A stretch of 64,000 nt of DNA from Closterium sp. Naga37s-1 (GCA_947471745.1 CANJKZ010000783.1:756501-820500), one strand, 5' to 3'. Positions 42,406-54,602 are shown, counted from the first letter of the stretch. Program-made: numbers and translations. Notes: generated from the letters alone by a model not told the origin.

Positions 42406-45400
42406 CGTCCCCCCCTCAAAGCTGGGTGGCGTGAGAAACACCCTGCTTGACAAGATACTCCTTGAGAGTACGGCGTGCGTTGCCCATATCAGCTTCTACA
42501 ACCCAACTGTCCTCAGTGGGGTCGTATCCCTTCCAGCGTATCAGGAACTCGAGGGTCTTGCCGACGTGGCGCCGATGAGTGAGAATGCGCTCCACTTCAT
42601 ACTCGGGTTCATCCTGTACCAGAACAGGTGGTGGTGGCGGTAGCTGCCGTCCCTGGAACTGTTGGTTCGGGTCCTTGTAGGGTTTCAGTAGTTGGACATG
42701 GAAAGCAAGGTGAAGCTTCCACGTATTTGGTAAGCGCAAGCGGAATGTAACTGGTGTAACATGTGCCTCAACAAGAAAAGGACCATAGAAGCGATGTCGG
42801 AGTTTGGATGGTAGATGAGACAGGTTCAAGTTGCGCGTGTCGAGAAGCACCTGATCTCCTACTGCCACTGAGTGATCTCGTCCCTGTCGACCGGCATACT
42901 GCTTCTGAGATGTCTGCATCGTGGTGAGTCGTCGCTGAGTCTTCTCCCATAGCTGCTGCATGGTGGTGACGAAGTCATGTGCGGCTTGGACGTGTGCCGG
43001 TGTGGTTGGCTGCTATGGTGTGAGTGGTTCTCGTCCGTAACACAGAAAGAAAGGAGTTTTCCCTGTGGCCGCGTGTGATGCGTTGTTGTAAGCGAACTCT
43101 AGGGTCGGTAATTGTATGTCCCAATGGGGATGTCGTATTTGCAAGCTGTGTGCAATAACTGTTCAACCACCTGATTGAGTCGCTCTGTCTGTCCATCAGT
43201 CTGGGGGTGGTATGCTAAAGACATTGCAAGCTTTGTCCCCAACAGTCCCATGAGCTCCTTCCAGAACTTACTGGTGAATTTTTTGTCTCTGTCTGAGATG
43301 AGTGTAGCGGGGATGCCGTGGATGGTGATGATGCGGTCAAAGAAGAGGCGAGCTGTTGCTTCAGCTGTAGCTGTGGCGTTGGTCGAGATGAAGTGACCCA
43401 TTTTGGAGAACATATCGATTGCCACGAGGATGGAATCATGTCCCCGTGAGGTCGAAGGAAGTCCAGTGATGAAGTCGAGGCTAACGACCTGCCATGGCTG
43501 CTCCGGTACGGGTAGAGGCTGAAGTAACCCTGCTCTTTTCTGCTTGCTACTTTTCATCCGCTGGCACGTGTCGCATGAGGTGACGAACTGTTGTAAGTCT
43601 GCTGCCATAACCAGCCAGTAATAATACTTCACTATCCCTGCTAATGTCTTGTTACTCCTGAAATGTCCCGCATACGGTACGTCATGGAACTCCTCTAGTA
43701 GAATCTGTCGGAGCGGGGCATAGTTCGGTACCCAAATCTTTTATGTGCCCTTCCTTACAGCTAAGTCTTTCTCCCACTGTAACAGCTTCTTGGTCTGTGC
43801 TGTAGCGATCTCTGCGTCCACGGAGTACCCATGTTGGAATAGACCTTTGAGCAGAGGGTTCATCCCGTCGAGTTGGATGCCTGGTACATATCCGGGGCGG
43901 CTCAATGCGTCTGCCTTGTTGTGTAGCCCGGGCTTGTAGACGATGTCGTAATGAAAGTGAGTTTCCTGGAAGTCTACCCACCGCACCTGTCGTCGTGAGA
44001 GCGTCGGCTGCGACTTCAGGTATTTGAGGCTGCAGTGGTCAGTATAAACTGTAGTCTTGGCTCCCTCTAGGTAACACCTCCACTTGATGGGGTAGTTCAG
44101 TTCTCCTCCGTGTAGCTTCTTACTGCGATAAGCGATGGGCTGCAAACCGCGTCCGTGATTCTGCATCAGTACTGCTCCGACTGCTTGGTCACTAGCGTCT
44201 GCTTCCATCACGTACTGTAGTCCTTGTCTGGGTCCGATAAGATGAGTACTGGCGCTGTAGTCAGTGCTGTCTGTAGCTGTTCCATGGCTTGCTGATGAGG
44301 GGTATCCCACTTGTGGGGCGTATCCTTTTTCAGTAGGTCGGTCGGTGGCGCTGCTATCTTAGCGTACTGCGGCACGAACCTGTTGTATTAGTTGGCAAAG
44401 CCTAGGAACTGCTGCAACTTCTTCACGTTCTCTGGTACTTACCACTTCTTGACTGCTTCGATCTTCTGCGGGTCCACGTGTACACCCTCGGCACTCACCA
44501 TGTGCTCGAGAAACTGCAACTTCTTCAGTGCAAAGTCGCTCTTTGACAGCTTCACGTAGAACATGTTTTTCCGCAGGATCTCGAACACCTTCCGCAAATG
44601 CTCCACGTGCTCCTTCCTGTTCTTAGAGTAGATGAGAATGTCGTCCAGGTACACCACCACGCACTCGTCCAGCAGGGGCCGTAAGATGTGGTTCATCTGA
44701 GCTTGAAACGTTGCTGGTGCGTTGCAGAGTGCGAACGGCATCACCAAGTATTCGTAGGAGCCGTATCTGGTACGGAACGCCGTCTTGTGTATCGAGTTGT
44801 CCGCCATCTTAATCTGCCAGTAACTCGACCGTAGGTCCAGCTTCGAAAAGACTGTTGCACCACGCAGTTGGTCCTGTAGGTCGTCTATGCGCGGTATGGG
44901 GTATTTGTTTTTTACTGTCTGTTTGTTCAGTGCATGGTAGTCGATGCACACCCGTAAACTGCCGTATAGTTTTGGAGTGAATAGAACTGGTGCACCGTAG
45001 GGAGAGGTGGATGGGTGGATCCGTTGTCTGTCCAGTAGATACTCTATCTGTTTCTTCATGTCTGTCAGTTCGGTCGGACTCAGTCGGTATGGTGCGCGTG
45101 AGACAGGTTTCGCACCTGGTTCCTCCACGATCTCGTGCTCGTGGGTGCGTGCAGGAGGTACTCCTGCGGGTAGGTCGTCGGGCATTATATCCTTGTACTG
45201 CTCCAAGACCTCCTTCACTGCTGCAGGTAGCTCCGAACTCGGCTTCTCCTCCTCTGCTGCGGCCATAACCAGTGCTAAGTAACCCGTGTTACTCTCGTTC
45301 ACCGTCCGTTCGAACCGTGCCAGTGTCGTTTCAGGAACGCTCCCTGTATCCATCCAGCTTCGCAGCTCCACTTGTTTCCCGTTGTTGTAGATGCGCGCCT

Positions 45401-47658
45401 TCCTGTTGACCCAGTCGATCTTGGGGTTGAACCGCTTCAGGAAATCTCGCCCCAAGATGAAATCCAATCCCAGGATGTTTGTGATCGGCAACGTCGGCTT
45501 CCACCTTAGCGCCCCTATATGCAGCTGCAGTGATGCTTCGCCGTGGATGGGAAGTTTCGTACCGTCCACCATCGTTGCCGTGAACTTGGTCTCCTCCGAA
45601 GATTCTCCAATTTTCTCCAACGTCTTGCGGTCGCACACCCAGTGGGACGCACCACTGTCCACCAGTGCCTGGAGGCGTCACCCGTTGCAGATCACCTCGA
45701 GTAGTAGTGGTTGTTGCTGCTCCGAGTAACCGTAGATGGTCTCGCTTATAGGATCATAGGGTACGTCGAATATATCTCCCCTAGGTCCTGCGCTCGAAGC
45801 TGCTCACTCGATATCAGTTTTTAAATGTCGATCCGAGGTCGATTCAGCTTCGTCTGGACCTGGAACCTTCCCCTAAGCCTTTGCAGCTGTGTAGGCTTCA
45901 CCTATGGGCAATGGGTAGCCTTAATATCGTGCTGCGGGGAGAGAATTTTAACTCCTTGGAATGCACGACCCTTTTTAACGCTCCGGAGTGGTTTGCCCAA
46001 CGTCTCAGGCACCTGAATAATGTCTAAAGGCTTTTTCTTGGCCTTGAAATCTCCCTTGATTGTTTTAAAGGCTTGAAAACCTCGAGAGGAAATATTCTTA
46101 CTCTCGGGGGTGTTCAGCTGGACTTTCCCGGTCGGTGCAGAGTCTGGTCTCGCGGAGCCTCCACTTGTCTCAGCGATTTTCCCTGTTGCCGGCTGGTCGT
46201 GGAGTTTTAAATTCGCGCCATCACGTCCTCCTTTTTTCGCCCGCTCCGAAGTCGCCATATCTTTTGACTTCGGGGGTGCTGCACTGTTGTTGCCCTTCAG
46301 CTCCGCACGTGCCTTCTTCATTTTCCAACACACCAAGAATCGATGTCTAGCTGCGCCACAAAATTCGCAGATCTCGTATTTTGTCGGCCACTACTTCGTG
46401 TCGATCTTTTCGATATCCATCGGGTCGGCGGTCGTGGGTGGTGCCGATCGCTCCGTGCCGAATAATCTGTTCGGTACACGTCGTCGTATTTTGGGTTCAC
46501 ATCGTATCAGCGTATCGAATCTCTCTGCTGCACACACCATGTCGCGGTATTTGTTGTAGTTTGCGGCAATCACATGTCGGCGGACTTCCATTTTGAGCCC
46601 CTCAGTATACGCTTGGAGTTTTTCCCCTTCGGTCAGGTCGGTAATCCGGTTGAAGAGGCTCTCCATCTGCTGCGTGTACTTTATTATACTGCCGTACTGT
46701 TTATGCCGATGAATCTGCTGCCGCGCCATGTATCTGGAGTTGATTGGTTCGAAACATTGAATTAAAGCTTCCCGAAACTGCGTCCATGACCCCTGGCCTT
46801 AGACCTCGTTACTATTGTAAATCCACTCGAGTGCCGGGCCTCGTAACAGTGTCACTGCGAGCCGAATCCGCATTGCATCGTGTATCGGGGTCGTACAGCC
46901 AATGGCCTTGAAGTAAATTTCGAGGGTCGCAATGAATCGACGGACGTCGGTGTCTCTCGCATTCGGATTGAACGTCTTCGGTTGCCTCGGACGTGCCGCC
47001 TCAACATTCCCTGTAGCTGCTGTCGCTGCTGCTGGGTGAAGTGTCGGTGTCGCTGCTGCTGCTGGTGCCGTTGCTGCTGCATTCGCCGCTGTGTTCGCTG
47101 TTGCCATGGCGGCTGCTGACTGGTGCGTGAGAAGCTCCTCTATTCGCTGGAGTGCCGCTCGCGTCTGGTCAAAGCCGGTGTGTAACTCCGTAATTTTTCG
47201 TACGGAATTATCACCATTTTTCTCCATTTGGCAAGTTACAGGAAGATGTGCGACAAAAAAGAATCAATTTCTAGGCCCTGGTCCACTCACTGCGAGTCGA
47301 TTCGATTGTACAAATGACGAGCGCTTTTTCTGTCAGTCGTGTGTTTCTCCCTTAGCCGAAATTCGCGTCCGATCTCGGCCGTTGAGAAGAAATTCGGTCC
47401 GACGCTCCCAGTTCCAACTTTTTGAGGCGAAATTCTCAGGGCCGTTGAGACTCGAATAGATCCGACGGTCGAAATTCCAACTTTTTCGCCACTGGACCTG
47501 AGGAGTGTTCGAAAACCGGTTTGAGGGGGACGTTAGAAAATAGCGCGGAACTGGTTTACGTACCCGAAATCGGCGCTTTCCGTCGTCGTCCCCGCGGTAT
47601 TAAAAGCTAGATTTTAGGGGTTGAAAACTTCACGTGCAAACAGGCTCCGATTACCAAG

Positions 47659-48025
47659 TGTGAGGATCTAGGATCGAGAACAGAAAAGAGAGTTTGAACT
47701 GAATGATCCACCTGGTTACACGAGGCTGTATATAGGCTCGACACAAGGCCCAGCAACCAGGTGTTACGCGAAGGTTCCGCGGGTCGCGAGGCGTCCCGAA
47801 CAGATCCTTTCCGAAATCGGGAGAAGGCAATTCGGTGGCAACCGAAAAGCCCAGAATTCGGTGCACGCAACCTAGCTCGGTGCTATAACTATAATAATAT
47901 ATAGGAAAGCACCTAGCCTATAATATCAAGCAATTCATGCATGCATAAAATAAACCCATGCTAGAAATAGCATAACAAAGTCTAGGTAAGCTAGCAAAGC
48001 CAGCATAAGCCGTCGTACTCTCACA
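47659..48025 (-). repeat. 5' LTR of gypsy C
   Basis: 367 bp, about 94% identical to the copy at 42037-42405. Confidence 0.9.
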
Positions 48026-48267
48026 GGGGTGCTCCGCCGCCCGCACGGAGCGGAGTCCTGCCTCGACCACTGCCCAGGGTATTGCCACATACTCCTAGGC
48101 CTCATAGTGTCTCCTCGCATCCTCCAACAGTGCCTCCAGGGTTTCCATAACCTCGGCGTCATCTACGCGCACGCTAGTGATTGCACGGCTGTCGGCCTAC
48201 GAACACGATTGGTGCGAATTCAGCTAGACTGAACTTCGTCGCGGTGTCGTCCTCGCTCACCGCACCA

Positions 48268-49354
48268 TGCAGAGATAATTGCTACAACGGGAGCTAGACT
48301 ACGGGCTAGGCACGGATGCTCGTGTGATCTCTGCGTTCTCTGTCCCTTAGTCGTTTGCTTGTGTGTTCTCTGCTTGCACATTCACGTGGAGATTTCGCAA
48401 GAGTTTCACTAGCAAAGATTGACAACAATGGTTCGAAACAACATTGGCAACACAGACTACATCAGAGCTAGCTAGGCTGCTGGTCAACCTCCAGCGCAGC
48501 ATGGTCGACCGCACTCCAGCGCAGCAGCGCTCGCACCGCTCCAGCGTTGCAGAGTAGCGGTACGCCAACGTTGCAAGTCCATGGTGTGCCAACGCTGCAG
48601 TAAGTCGGCTGCACAGCGTTGCACCCGCATGACAACGGTGCATCTGCTTCGCAGGTGCGCGCAGCTGGTTTGCACTCTGCACTTTGTCACGAGCACAGCG
48701 CAGACGCCTGGCAGACTCCATGCCAGCGATTGCGCCCACCAGCCACGTCGGCCTCGGGATACCACCCCCGAGGTCGGCTTCGCAGACTCCACCCTGGCGA
48801 CACTCGCGCACGTCGCCTGGGTATCCCGGTCGAACGGGAAACCACGCCTGGCCAACCAGCGCAGTCCGTAGCCGGCCACACATGCCCGGCGTCCCCAGTC
48901 CGGCATCCAGGCGCCCAGGACACCGTCCGAACCCCCAGGTCGGCGCCCAGTCTCCCAGGACGCCGACCAGACGCCCAGCTCGGCGTCCGGGCCCCCAGGA
49001 CGCCCAGGTCGGCGTCCGGGCCCCCAGGACGCCGTGCAGACGCCCAGGGCGGCGTCCGGCCTTCCAAGACGCCGTGTAGGCGCCCCCGACGTTGACCAGG
49101 CGCCCGGGTAGTCATGCCGACTCCCAGGTCGGCGTCCAGCTTCCCAAGACGCCATCCAGGCATCCAGGACGCCAACCAGGCGTCCAGGACGGACTCCTCC
49201 TACCCGGCACCCTCCAGCCAGGCGCCCTCCAGCTCGGCGCCCTTGCAGTGGCCCCCATGCCCACTGCTGCAGGTCGGTTGAAACCCCCGCACATCCGACC
49301 ACGAGGTCGGCTCCGCCCAAGCGAGGACGGGGCTAAACAACACTCCCGTTGATA
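48268..49354 (-). repeat. 5' LTR of copia B (long form with internal tandem repeat)
   Basis: The first 450 bases and the last 70 match the 522-bp LTR. Between them (about 48717-49285) lies an extra block containing imperfect repeats of CAGGACGCC and CAGGTCGGCGTCC (48870-49200). Confidence 0.85.
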
Positions 49355-50233
49355 GAGAAGAGGGTGCGGGAGGAGCAGGCGAAGGAGGCAGAGCGGTTAG
49401 AGAAAGCGGCGGAGGAAAAACGCAAGGCGGAGGAAGAGAAGAGGGTGCGGGAGGAGCAGGCGAAGGAGGCAGGGCGGTTAGAGAAAGCGGCGGAGGAAAA
49501 ACGCAAGGCGGAGGAAGAGAAGAGGGTGCGGGAGGAGCACGCGAAGGAGGCAGAGCGGTTAGAGAAAGCGGCGGAGGAAAAAAGCAAGGCATTGAAGGTC
49601 GCTGAAGAGAAGCGGCCGGAGGCATTGAGGCTGAAAATGGAGCTCCAGGCAAAGCGCGAGAGGATGCAGGCACAAATGGATGAACTTGCAAAGTTAGAGG
49701 AAGCTGCGAAAGTGGAAGGGGAGAGGCAACAGAAAGAGTTGGAGGCGCAGAAGGAGACAATGGAAAAGGAGGGGCATCAGATTGCGGCGCAGGATGTGGA
49801 GAGGGCAGCAGGGCAAGGGCAGGGAGGAGATGAGATTTTTAGCGTGGTTCGGACGGCCGGGATTCTTCACGTGATTCTTGAGGATCCGGGACAGCCACTT
49901 GAAGTTGTGGATCTGGCGGGGGATGTTGAGTCAATGGATCGGACTGTCTACACTGATTCAGAGTTCCAACCGGCCTCGAAGAAACCTCGCAGAGATCAAA
50001 CAGCGCCCGACTTCAATGCAAAGGCGGAGTCTGAAAATGCTGCAGTGTCAGAGAACGAAGTTGAGGCAGGGCAGGAGAATCATGAAGCGGTGTTGGGAGA
50101 AGCGGTCGAGGAAGTGGCGGAAAAAGATAGGATGCCCGACGTACTGGGCAAAACGTGGGGTGTTACCAAGCACTTAAAAAAATGTGGGCTTTATGAACGC
50201 GAACGGGTGCGGAAGGATGTGACGAAGGGGTGA
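49355..50233 (+). pseudogene. Coiled-coil host gene, part after copia B
   Basis: The 27-residue repeat resumes in register after GAGAA (three more units), then a non-repeat coiled coil (LRLKMELQAKRERMQAQMDE). A mixed region follows (DEIFSVVRTAGILHVILEDP, YTDSEFQPASKKPRRD with a nuclear-localisation-like KKPRR), then KTWGVTKHLKKCGLYERERV. The frame stops at TGA 50231-50233, directly before the next coding block, which lies in another frame; only a 41-base gap with weak splice sites separates them. Either the stop is the real end or one frame change lies here. Confidence 0.6.
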
Positions 50234-50270
50234 GATTCTCTTCGGAGCAAACGGTTGGAGGGAAGAAGAG

Positions 50271-51117
50271 AAACACGGGAAGTTACAAGGAGAAATGGCG
50301 CCGTGACTTCACCGTAGCCATCTGCTGGATGGCGTACTATCCCAAAACCAACATGCTTCATTACGGAATGGATCCCGTCAAAGTTGGGACAAGGGATCCC
50401 TACCTCGAACTCGCGCGTGAATTGCCGATAGGAGTGTGGAGCGTGCTCAACCACATGGACATGGACAAGTACGAAGAGTGAGTATCCTCGATTTACGTGT
50501 CCAGCTTTCGATTTGTTTATGGCAATAATGTTCTTCTCCATCCCTCTTCTGGCAGCTTCAAGAATGTCTTCGAGAAAATTCAGGCATGCGTGAAACGCGG
50601 CGAGCACTGGGAGCTAGCGGTCTGCGTGGGGATTGGACAGGCCGTCGTCCTTGGCAGCACTGATGCGCAGTCTCCCCCCACTGGTGTCAAGTCCGCGGTG
50701 TATGCAGCTGGGGTGGCGGCATCTCTGTACACGTTGTGGGCAGCTTCGACCGGCATCCCAGTGAGTGACTGGGAAGATGGTGCCGCAGCGGCAGCCCGTG
50801 GAACACTGGCTGATCAAAGCCTTGCCAGTCAAGTAGCCTCGGTTTCTCGCGTCGGGATAAGGGCGCTGCGTCGAGTTAGGGACAACGTGCATGGTCGGAA
50901 CGAGTGGGATGGGGTTCTTAGCGGAGTGATAGTTGGCACCATAGATCCCGAACCCAAGGATGAGCCGGAGGTTGGTAGCCTGGCGAAAGTGGTTGCTTGG
51001 GTGTTGGTGTACCGGTGCGACTGCAACCTGGCAGCCACAGCAATTTACGCGTACCAAGGGGGCTTGCTCAACTTTGCCCAGGGCGCACGAGGCCAGAAGC
51101 GGAAGGCAGAAGCGTGA
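50271..51117 (+). CDS. Unknown host protein module, two exons, C-terminal part
   Basis: The first exon reads NTGSYKEKWRRDFTVAICWM...HYGMDPVKVGTRDPYLELAR...NHMDMDKYE and ends at 50477 before GTGAGT. The second, 50556-51117, follows CTTCTGGCAG and joins in phase (Asp codon split GA|C): FKNVFEKIQACVKRGEHWEL..., a hydrophobic small-residue stretch VKSAVYAAGVAASLYTLWAA, then KVVAWVLVYRCDCNLAATAI and a basic end GQKRKAEA with TGA at 51115-51117. No family is recognised. Its second half resembles the C-terminal part of the minus-strand gene at 52184-55321 (the AVYAAG-A-S---W and VVA---Y----A--AIY patterns), so the two are probably distant paralogues. It may be the 3' end of the coiled-coil locus. 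Confidence 0.6.
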
Positions 51118-52183
51118 ATCGAGTGCTCCTGGGATGTATGAGCAGCTTTGCATGATTTGCCTTTTTCGAGAAAGTTTGACGTGAATCTGGAATCGATAGC
51201 AATGTGTTGTTTAACTAGCACACTGTTGATTTCGAATTCTGATTTTCCACTAGCTTAGAATTGTATTCTATTGTCTACTTTGTATTTCGAGACATTCCCA
51301 ACCCGCGAGAATTCCCTCCCACCCGCGGGAAGTCCAGGAAACCAACCCGCGGGAATTCCGACCCACCCGCGGGAAGTCCAGGGATTCGACCTGCGGCAAT
51401 TCCCACCCACCCGCGGGAAATCCAGGAAACCATCCCGCGGGAACTCCCACCCACCCGTGGGAAGTCCACGAAACCAACTCGCGGGAATTCCCACCCACCC
51501 ACGGGAAGTCCCGGAAACCAATCCGCGGGAACTCCCAGCCACCGCGGGAAGTCCACGAAACCAACCTGTGGGAATTTCCACACACTCACGGGAAGTCCTG
51601 GAAACCAATCCGCGGGAATTCCTAGCCACCCGCGGGATGGACAGGGAACCAACCCGCAAGCATTCATGGAAACATAGCCGCGAGAATTCCAGTGTACCTA
51701 CCCGCGAGAAATTAAAAAAACCCACCTGTGGGTGTTCCTTGGAACCCACCCACTGTTATTCCTCGGAACCAATCCGCGGGTGTTTCCTCGTAACCCTCGC
51801 GCATGTATTCCAGGGAACCCACCCGCGGGAAGTTCTTGACACCTACCCGCAGGGGTTCATGAAAACCAGCCCGCGGGTGTTCCTAAACGGTAGTTCTTCA
51901 TTTCTGTGCTCGTGGTTGTGTGAACTATTGTGAACTCAAGACGCGAGTGCCAACTATGTGTTGGACCTTTCTCGTGGCCGCAAATTTTTTTGTACAAAAA
52001 TATTCCACCACGTATTACAACTCCTAACTACCAGTTCAGACACAGAAACCCTAATCACCCGAAAACACAATACACAAGTCCAAACAAGCAACCAGCACAA
52101 ACTAGCATAGGCAGCAACAACTAAGTTGAAAAAAAAACTTCGCAACACAATACCCAACAACGACTGCCAAAACCACGGAATTC
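51118..52183. other. Intergenic, mostly minisatellite
   Basis: 51118-51290 is AT-rich (probable 3' UTR). 51293-51885 is the CCCGCGGG repeat. 51886-52183 shows no gene; it ends at the C-terminus of the converging minus-strand gene. Confidence 0.6.
51293..51885. repeat. CCCGCGGG-centred minisatellite, ~44-bp unit of two ~22-bp halves
   Basis: Units of the type ACCCGCGGGAATTCCCACCC and ACCCGCGGGAAGTCCAGGAA alternate. About 25 half-units are seen, increasingly degenerate toward the right. CCCGCGGG is self-complementary, so the array is rich in small hairpins and CpG. Confidence 0.88.
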
Positions 52184-53053
52184 TCAGGCCAACTCCTCGT
52201 TGCTCTCAGATCCGCCCAACATAATCGTGTCGTTTTTGTTGTCAAAACCCTCGTCATTGTACTCTGCCTCCTCGCCCTTCCTCCCAACCTTATCGCCCGC
52301 GTCCCCTTTCTTGCCTTTCCCACGCGTCCCCCTCTTTTTCGCGGCTTGACGGGCTTTCTCGCAGTCGAGGTAAAGGCCCACGCAGATCCGTTGTAATTCC
52401 AATTTGCCACGACTTCGACCATCAGGGGCACGCAAATGTGAATTGTCTTGTCGTCCGGATCCGTGTATACACTCAGCACAGTCTTCTCAGCGGAAGCCGA
52501 GGACATCATCTGTGCACCTTGGAGTTTCCGGATTTTCGCGTACACTTCTACCTAGCAAGCTTTCAAGCAAGACAAATCATCAACGCTCGCGCCACACAGC
52601 TTTGCAGCGGAGGAGGCACTCTGGAGCACAGCAGCACGATGCTCCGCGGTAACTCCTTCGAAGGCCGTTTTCGCACCACCCGTCGTGTTCCCGCGAGTAT
52701 AAGCCGAGGTGAAGCTCCACATGGCAGCACATCCGAACGCCAAAGCGCCCGCGTATAGCGCCTTATGTGCTTTCCCTTTCACTGCCGTTTCGTCGTCCGC
52801 AGCTTCAAGGCCAATAGCAGCACAAATCGCGGACTCGACCGTAGGCTTCACCTTCGAGTCCAAGAATCCGCGACTTGTCTTGAAAATGTTCAACATCCTA
52901 CGCAAAAAAACCAGTCAAGTGTGCGTTACGACCCATGGTTGACTAAAACTTTTTGAACAACCGCGGTAGGGCGTCGTACCTCTTGTGATTCGCAGCCAGT
53001 TTCCTGACAAAAAGGATTCCGTAAAGCCTCGCGGTCATCTTTCGGGCGAGATC

Positions 53054-53232
53054 TGTCAGAATGTTATTGTCTAGCCTGTAGTGGGGTGCTCTATAGCGGG
53101 TACAACCCAACTAGGGTTTGCTATATGTATCCCAACTGCTGCTAGTAAAACCCTTCTCTTTTGCCTAAACTTTCTCTTGCCTAGCTAGGGCTTACCTAGC
53201 TATGGCTCCTAGTTCTAATCACACTCTTAACA
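53054..53232 (+). repeat. 5' LTR of element E
   Basis: 179 bp. It shares CCTGTAGTGGGG and GGGTACAA with the LTRs of copia A and its relatives. Confidence 0.9.
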
Positions 53233-53407
53233 TGGAATCAGAGCGGTTATGCTCTTGGCCTGTGGGCCCGCCTACTGCTTCCGCTGCTACTCGATCTGTC
53301 GCACGCCCTGTGGCGTGCGACGCATTTTTCATCTCGCCGCGCGCCGTCTGGCGCGCGCCCCGGGGCGATTTGCCCTTTTCTTTCCTGACGCGCCGCCCAC
53401 GCTGTTC

Positions 53408-53790
53408 CGTCGCGGCGCCCTGGGGAGCCCGCGCGGCCCCCGCCTTGCTCGTCGCGGTGCCCTGGGGAGCACGCGCGGCCCCCGCCCAGCTCGTCGCGGC
53501 GCCCTGGGGAGCACGCGTGGCCCCCGCTCTGCTCGTCGCGGCGCCCTGGGGAGCACGCGCGGCCCCCGCTCTGCTCGTCGCGACGCCCTGGGGAGCCCGC
53601 GCGGCCCCCGCTCTGCTCGTCGCGGGGCCCTGGGGAGCACGCGCGGCCCCCGCTCTGCTCGTCGCGACGCCCTGGGGAGCCCGCGCGGCCCCCGCTCTGC
53701 TCGTCGCGGCGCCCTGGGGAGACCGCGCGGCCCCCCGCCCTTTCGTCGCGGCGCCCTGGGGAGTCGCCCCCCCCCCCCCCCCCCCCCCCC
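53408..53790 (+). repeat. 42-bp leader minisatellite of element E, ending in poly-C
   Basis: About nine copies of a 42-bp unit containing GTCGCGGCGCCCTGGGGAGC, followed by about 27 C. The open frames here only reflect the multiple-of-three period. Confidence 0.88.
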
Positions 53791-54423
53791 CTCCCCCCTA
53801 GCCGTCCCCCGCGCTCCTGCCCCGTCCCACCCGTTTTAGGGTTTGGGGGTGAGGAGTGTGGGGGTGGCAGTTGTGGGGGTGTCGGTTGTGTGCGCCGTCC
53901 CCTACTCCTCCTCCTCCTTTGTCTCCCACTGCTGCAGCTGTCGCTGAGGGGGGTGGATGTGTGGGAGCCTGGGGTTTAGGGTTTAAGGGGGGTGCTGTGG
54001 GAGTGGAGCTAGGGTTTGAGCAGGGGGTGTGTGTCGAGGGTGTGGGGCAGTTGGAGGAGGTTGTGTGAAGGTAGCTGTCGTGTCGCCTGCAGCGCCTGTA
54101 GTCCGTCGCCCTTGCTTCGGTAGCCAGTGAGCCTGTTGCACCAGTCGCCAGTGGGTCCGTTGCTCCTGCCGCTCGTCTATAGCCGCGGAGCCAGTTACTT
54201 CAGTAGTCCGTCGCCCTTGCTTCGGTAGCCACTGAGTCAGCCGCTCCTGTGCCCGTGCCTCTGCAGCTTCAGTCGTTGCCTCCCATCTTCTCTCCCTCCA
54301 CAGTTCCTCCTCCTCCTCACTTGCCCGCTGTGATTAACTCTAGCTTTGCTCGCTATTGTGAACTCCTGCTCTATGCCTGCTTGCTCATTGTGCTGATTAC
54401 ACCCCACTTTGGCTATGGGGGTG

Positions 54424-54602
54424 TGTCAGAATGTTATTGTCTAGCCTGTAGTGGGGTGCTCTATAGCGGGTACAACCCAACTAGGGTTTGCTATATGTAT
54501 CCCAACTGCTGCTAGTAAAACCCTTCTCTTTTGCCTAAACTTTCTCTTGCCTGGCTAGGGCTTACCTAGCTATGGCTCCTAGTTCTAATCACACTCTTAA
54601 CA
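54424..54602 (+). repeat. 3' LTR of element E
   Basis: 179 bp, one difference from the 5' LTR. The duplication AGATC follows. Confidence 0.9.

Larger units (their letters stand above)
42037..48025 (-). mobile_element. Gypsy chromovirus-type element C, nested in copia B
   Basis: LTRs 42037-42405 (369 bp) and 47659-48025 (367 bp), TGTGAGGATCTAGG...CTCTCACA, differ by about 6%. A primer site TGGTAATCGGAGC lies two bases inside the 5' LTR on the minus strand, and a G-rich tract next to 42405. Parts: gag (about 46390-47230), protease [11 protein letters not shown] (about 45650), RT with [13 protein letters not shown] (about 44640), RNase H (about 43900-44310), integrase (about 43100-43630, HPQTDGQTERLNQ), and a chromodomain EYEVERILTHR...FLIRWKGYDPTEDSW (about 42440-42610), which marks the chromovirus branch. 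The flanks (AAGGT, GGGGT) give no clean duplication. Broken, with many breaks. Confidence 0.87.
36456..49354 (-). mobile_element. Copia LTR retrotransposon B, holding gypsy C
   Basis: LTRs at 36456-36977 (522 bp, 3') and 48268-49354 (1087 bp, 5') are flanked by the 5-bp duplication GAGAA (36451-36455, 49355-49359). The primer-site position reads TGGTGCGGTGAGC on the minus strand below 48268, and a purine tract GTCAGGGGAG lies next to 36977. Minus-strand parts: gag (about 41280-42036), a CCHC knuckle CWICHSPDHLSFEC (about 40950), protease VVVLLDSGCSHH (about 40640), integrase (about 39400-40100, LHSDRGGEFLG), RT (about 38000-38720) and RNase H (37162-37650). It is unrelated in detail to the short-LTR group of A. 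The shared LTR parts differ by about 5%. Broken, with several breaks. Confidence 0.85.
53054..54602 (+). mobile_element. Short non-autonomous LTR element E (copia group)
   Basis: 179-bp LTRs (53054-53232 and 54424-54602, TGTCAGAATG...CTCTTAACA) differ at one site. The 5-bp duplication AGATC flanks them (53049-53053, 54603-54607). The primer site TGGAATCAGAGCGG follows the 5' LTR, and a purine tract TATGGGGGTG, the same as that of copia A, precedes the 3' LTR. The 1.2-kb interior holds only a GC-rich 42-bp satellite, a poly-C run and low-complexity sequence, with no gag or pol. It looks structurally complete for a non-autonomous element and very young. Confidence 0.88.
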
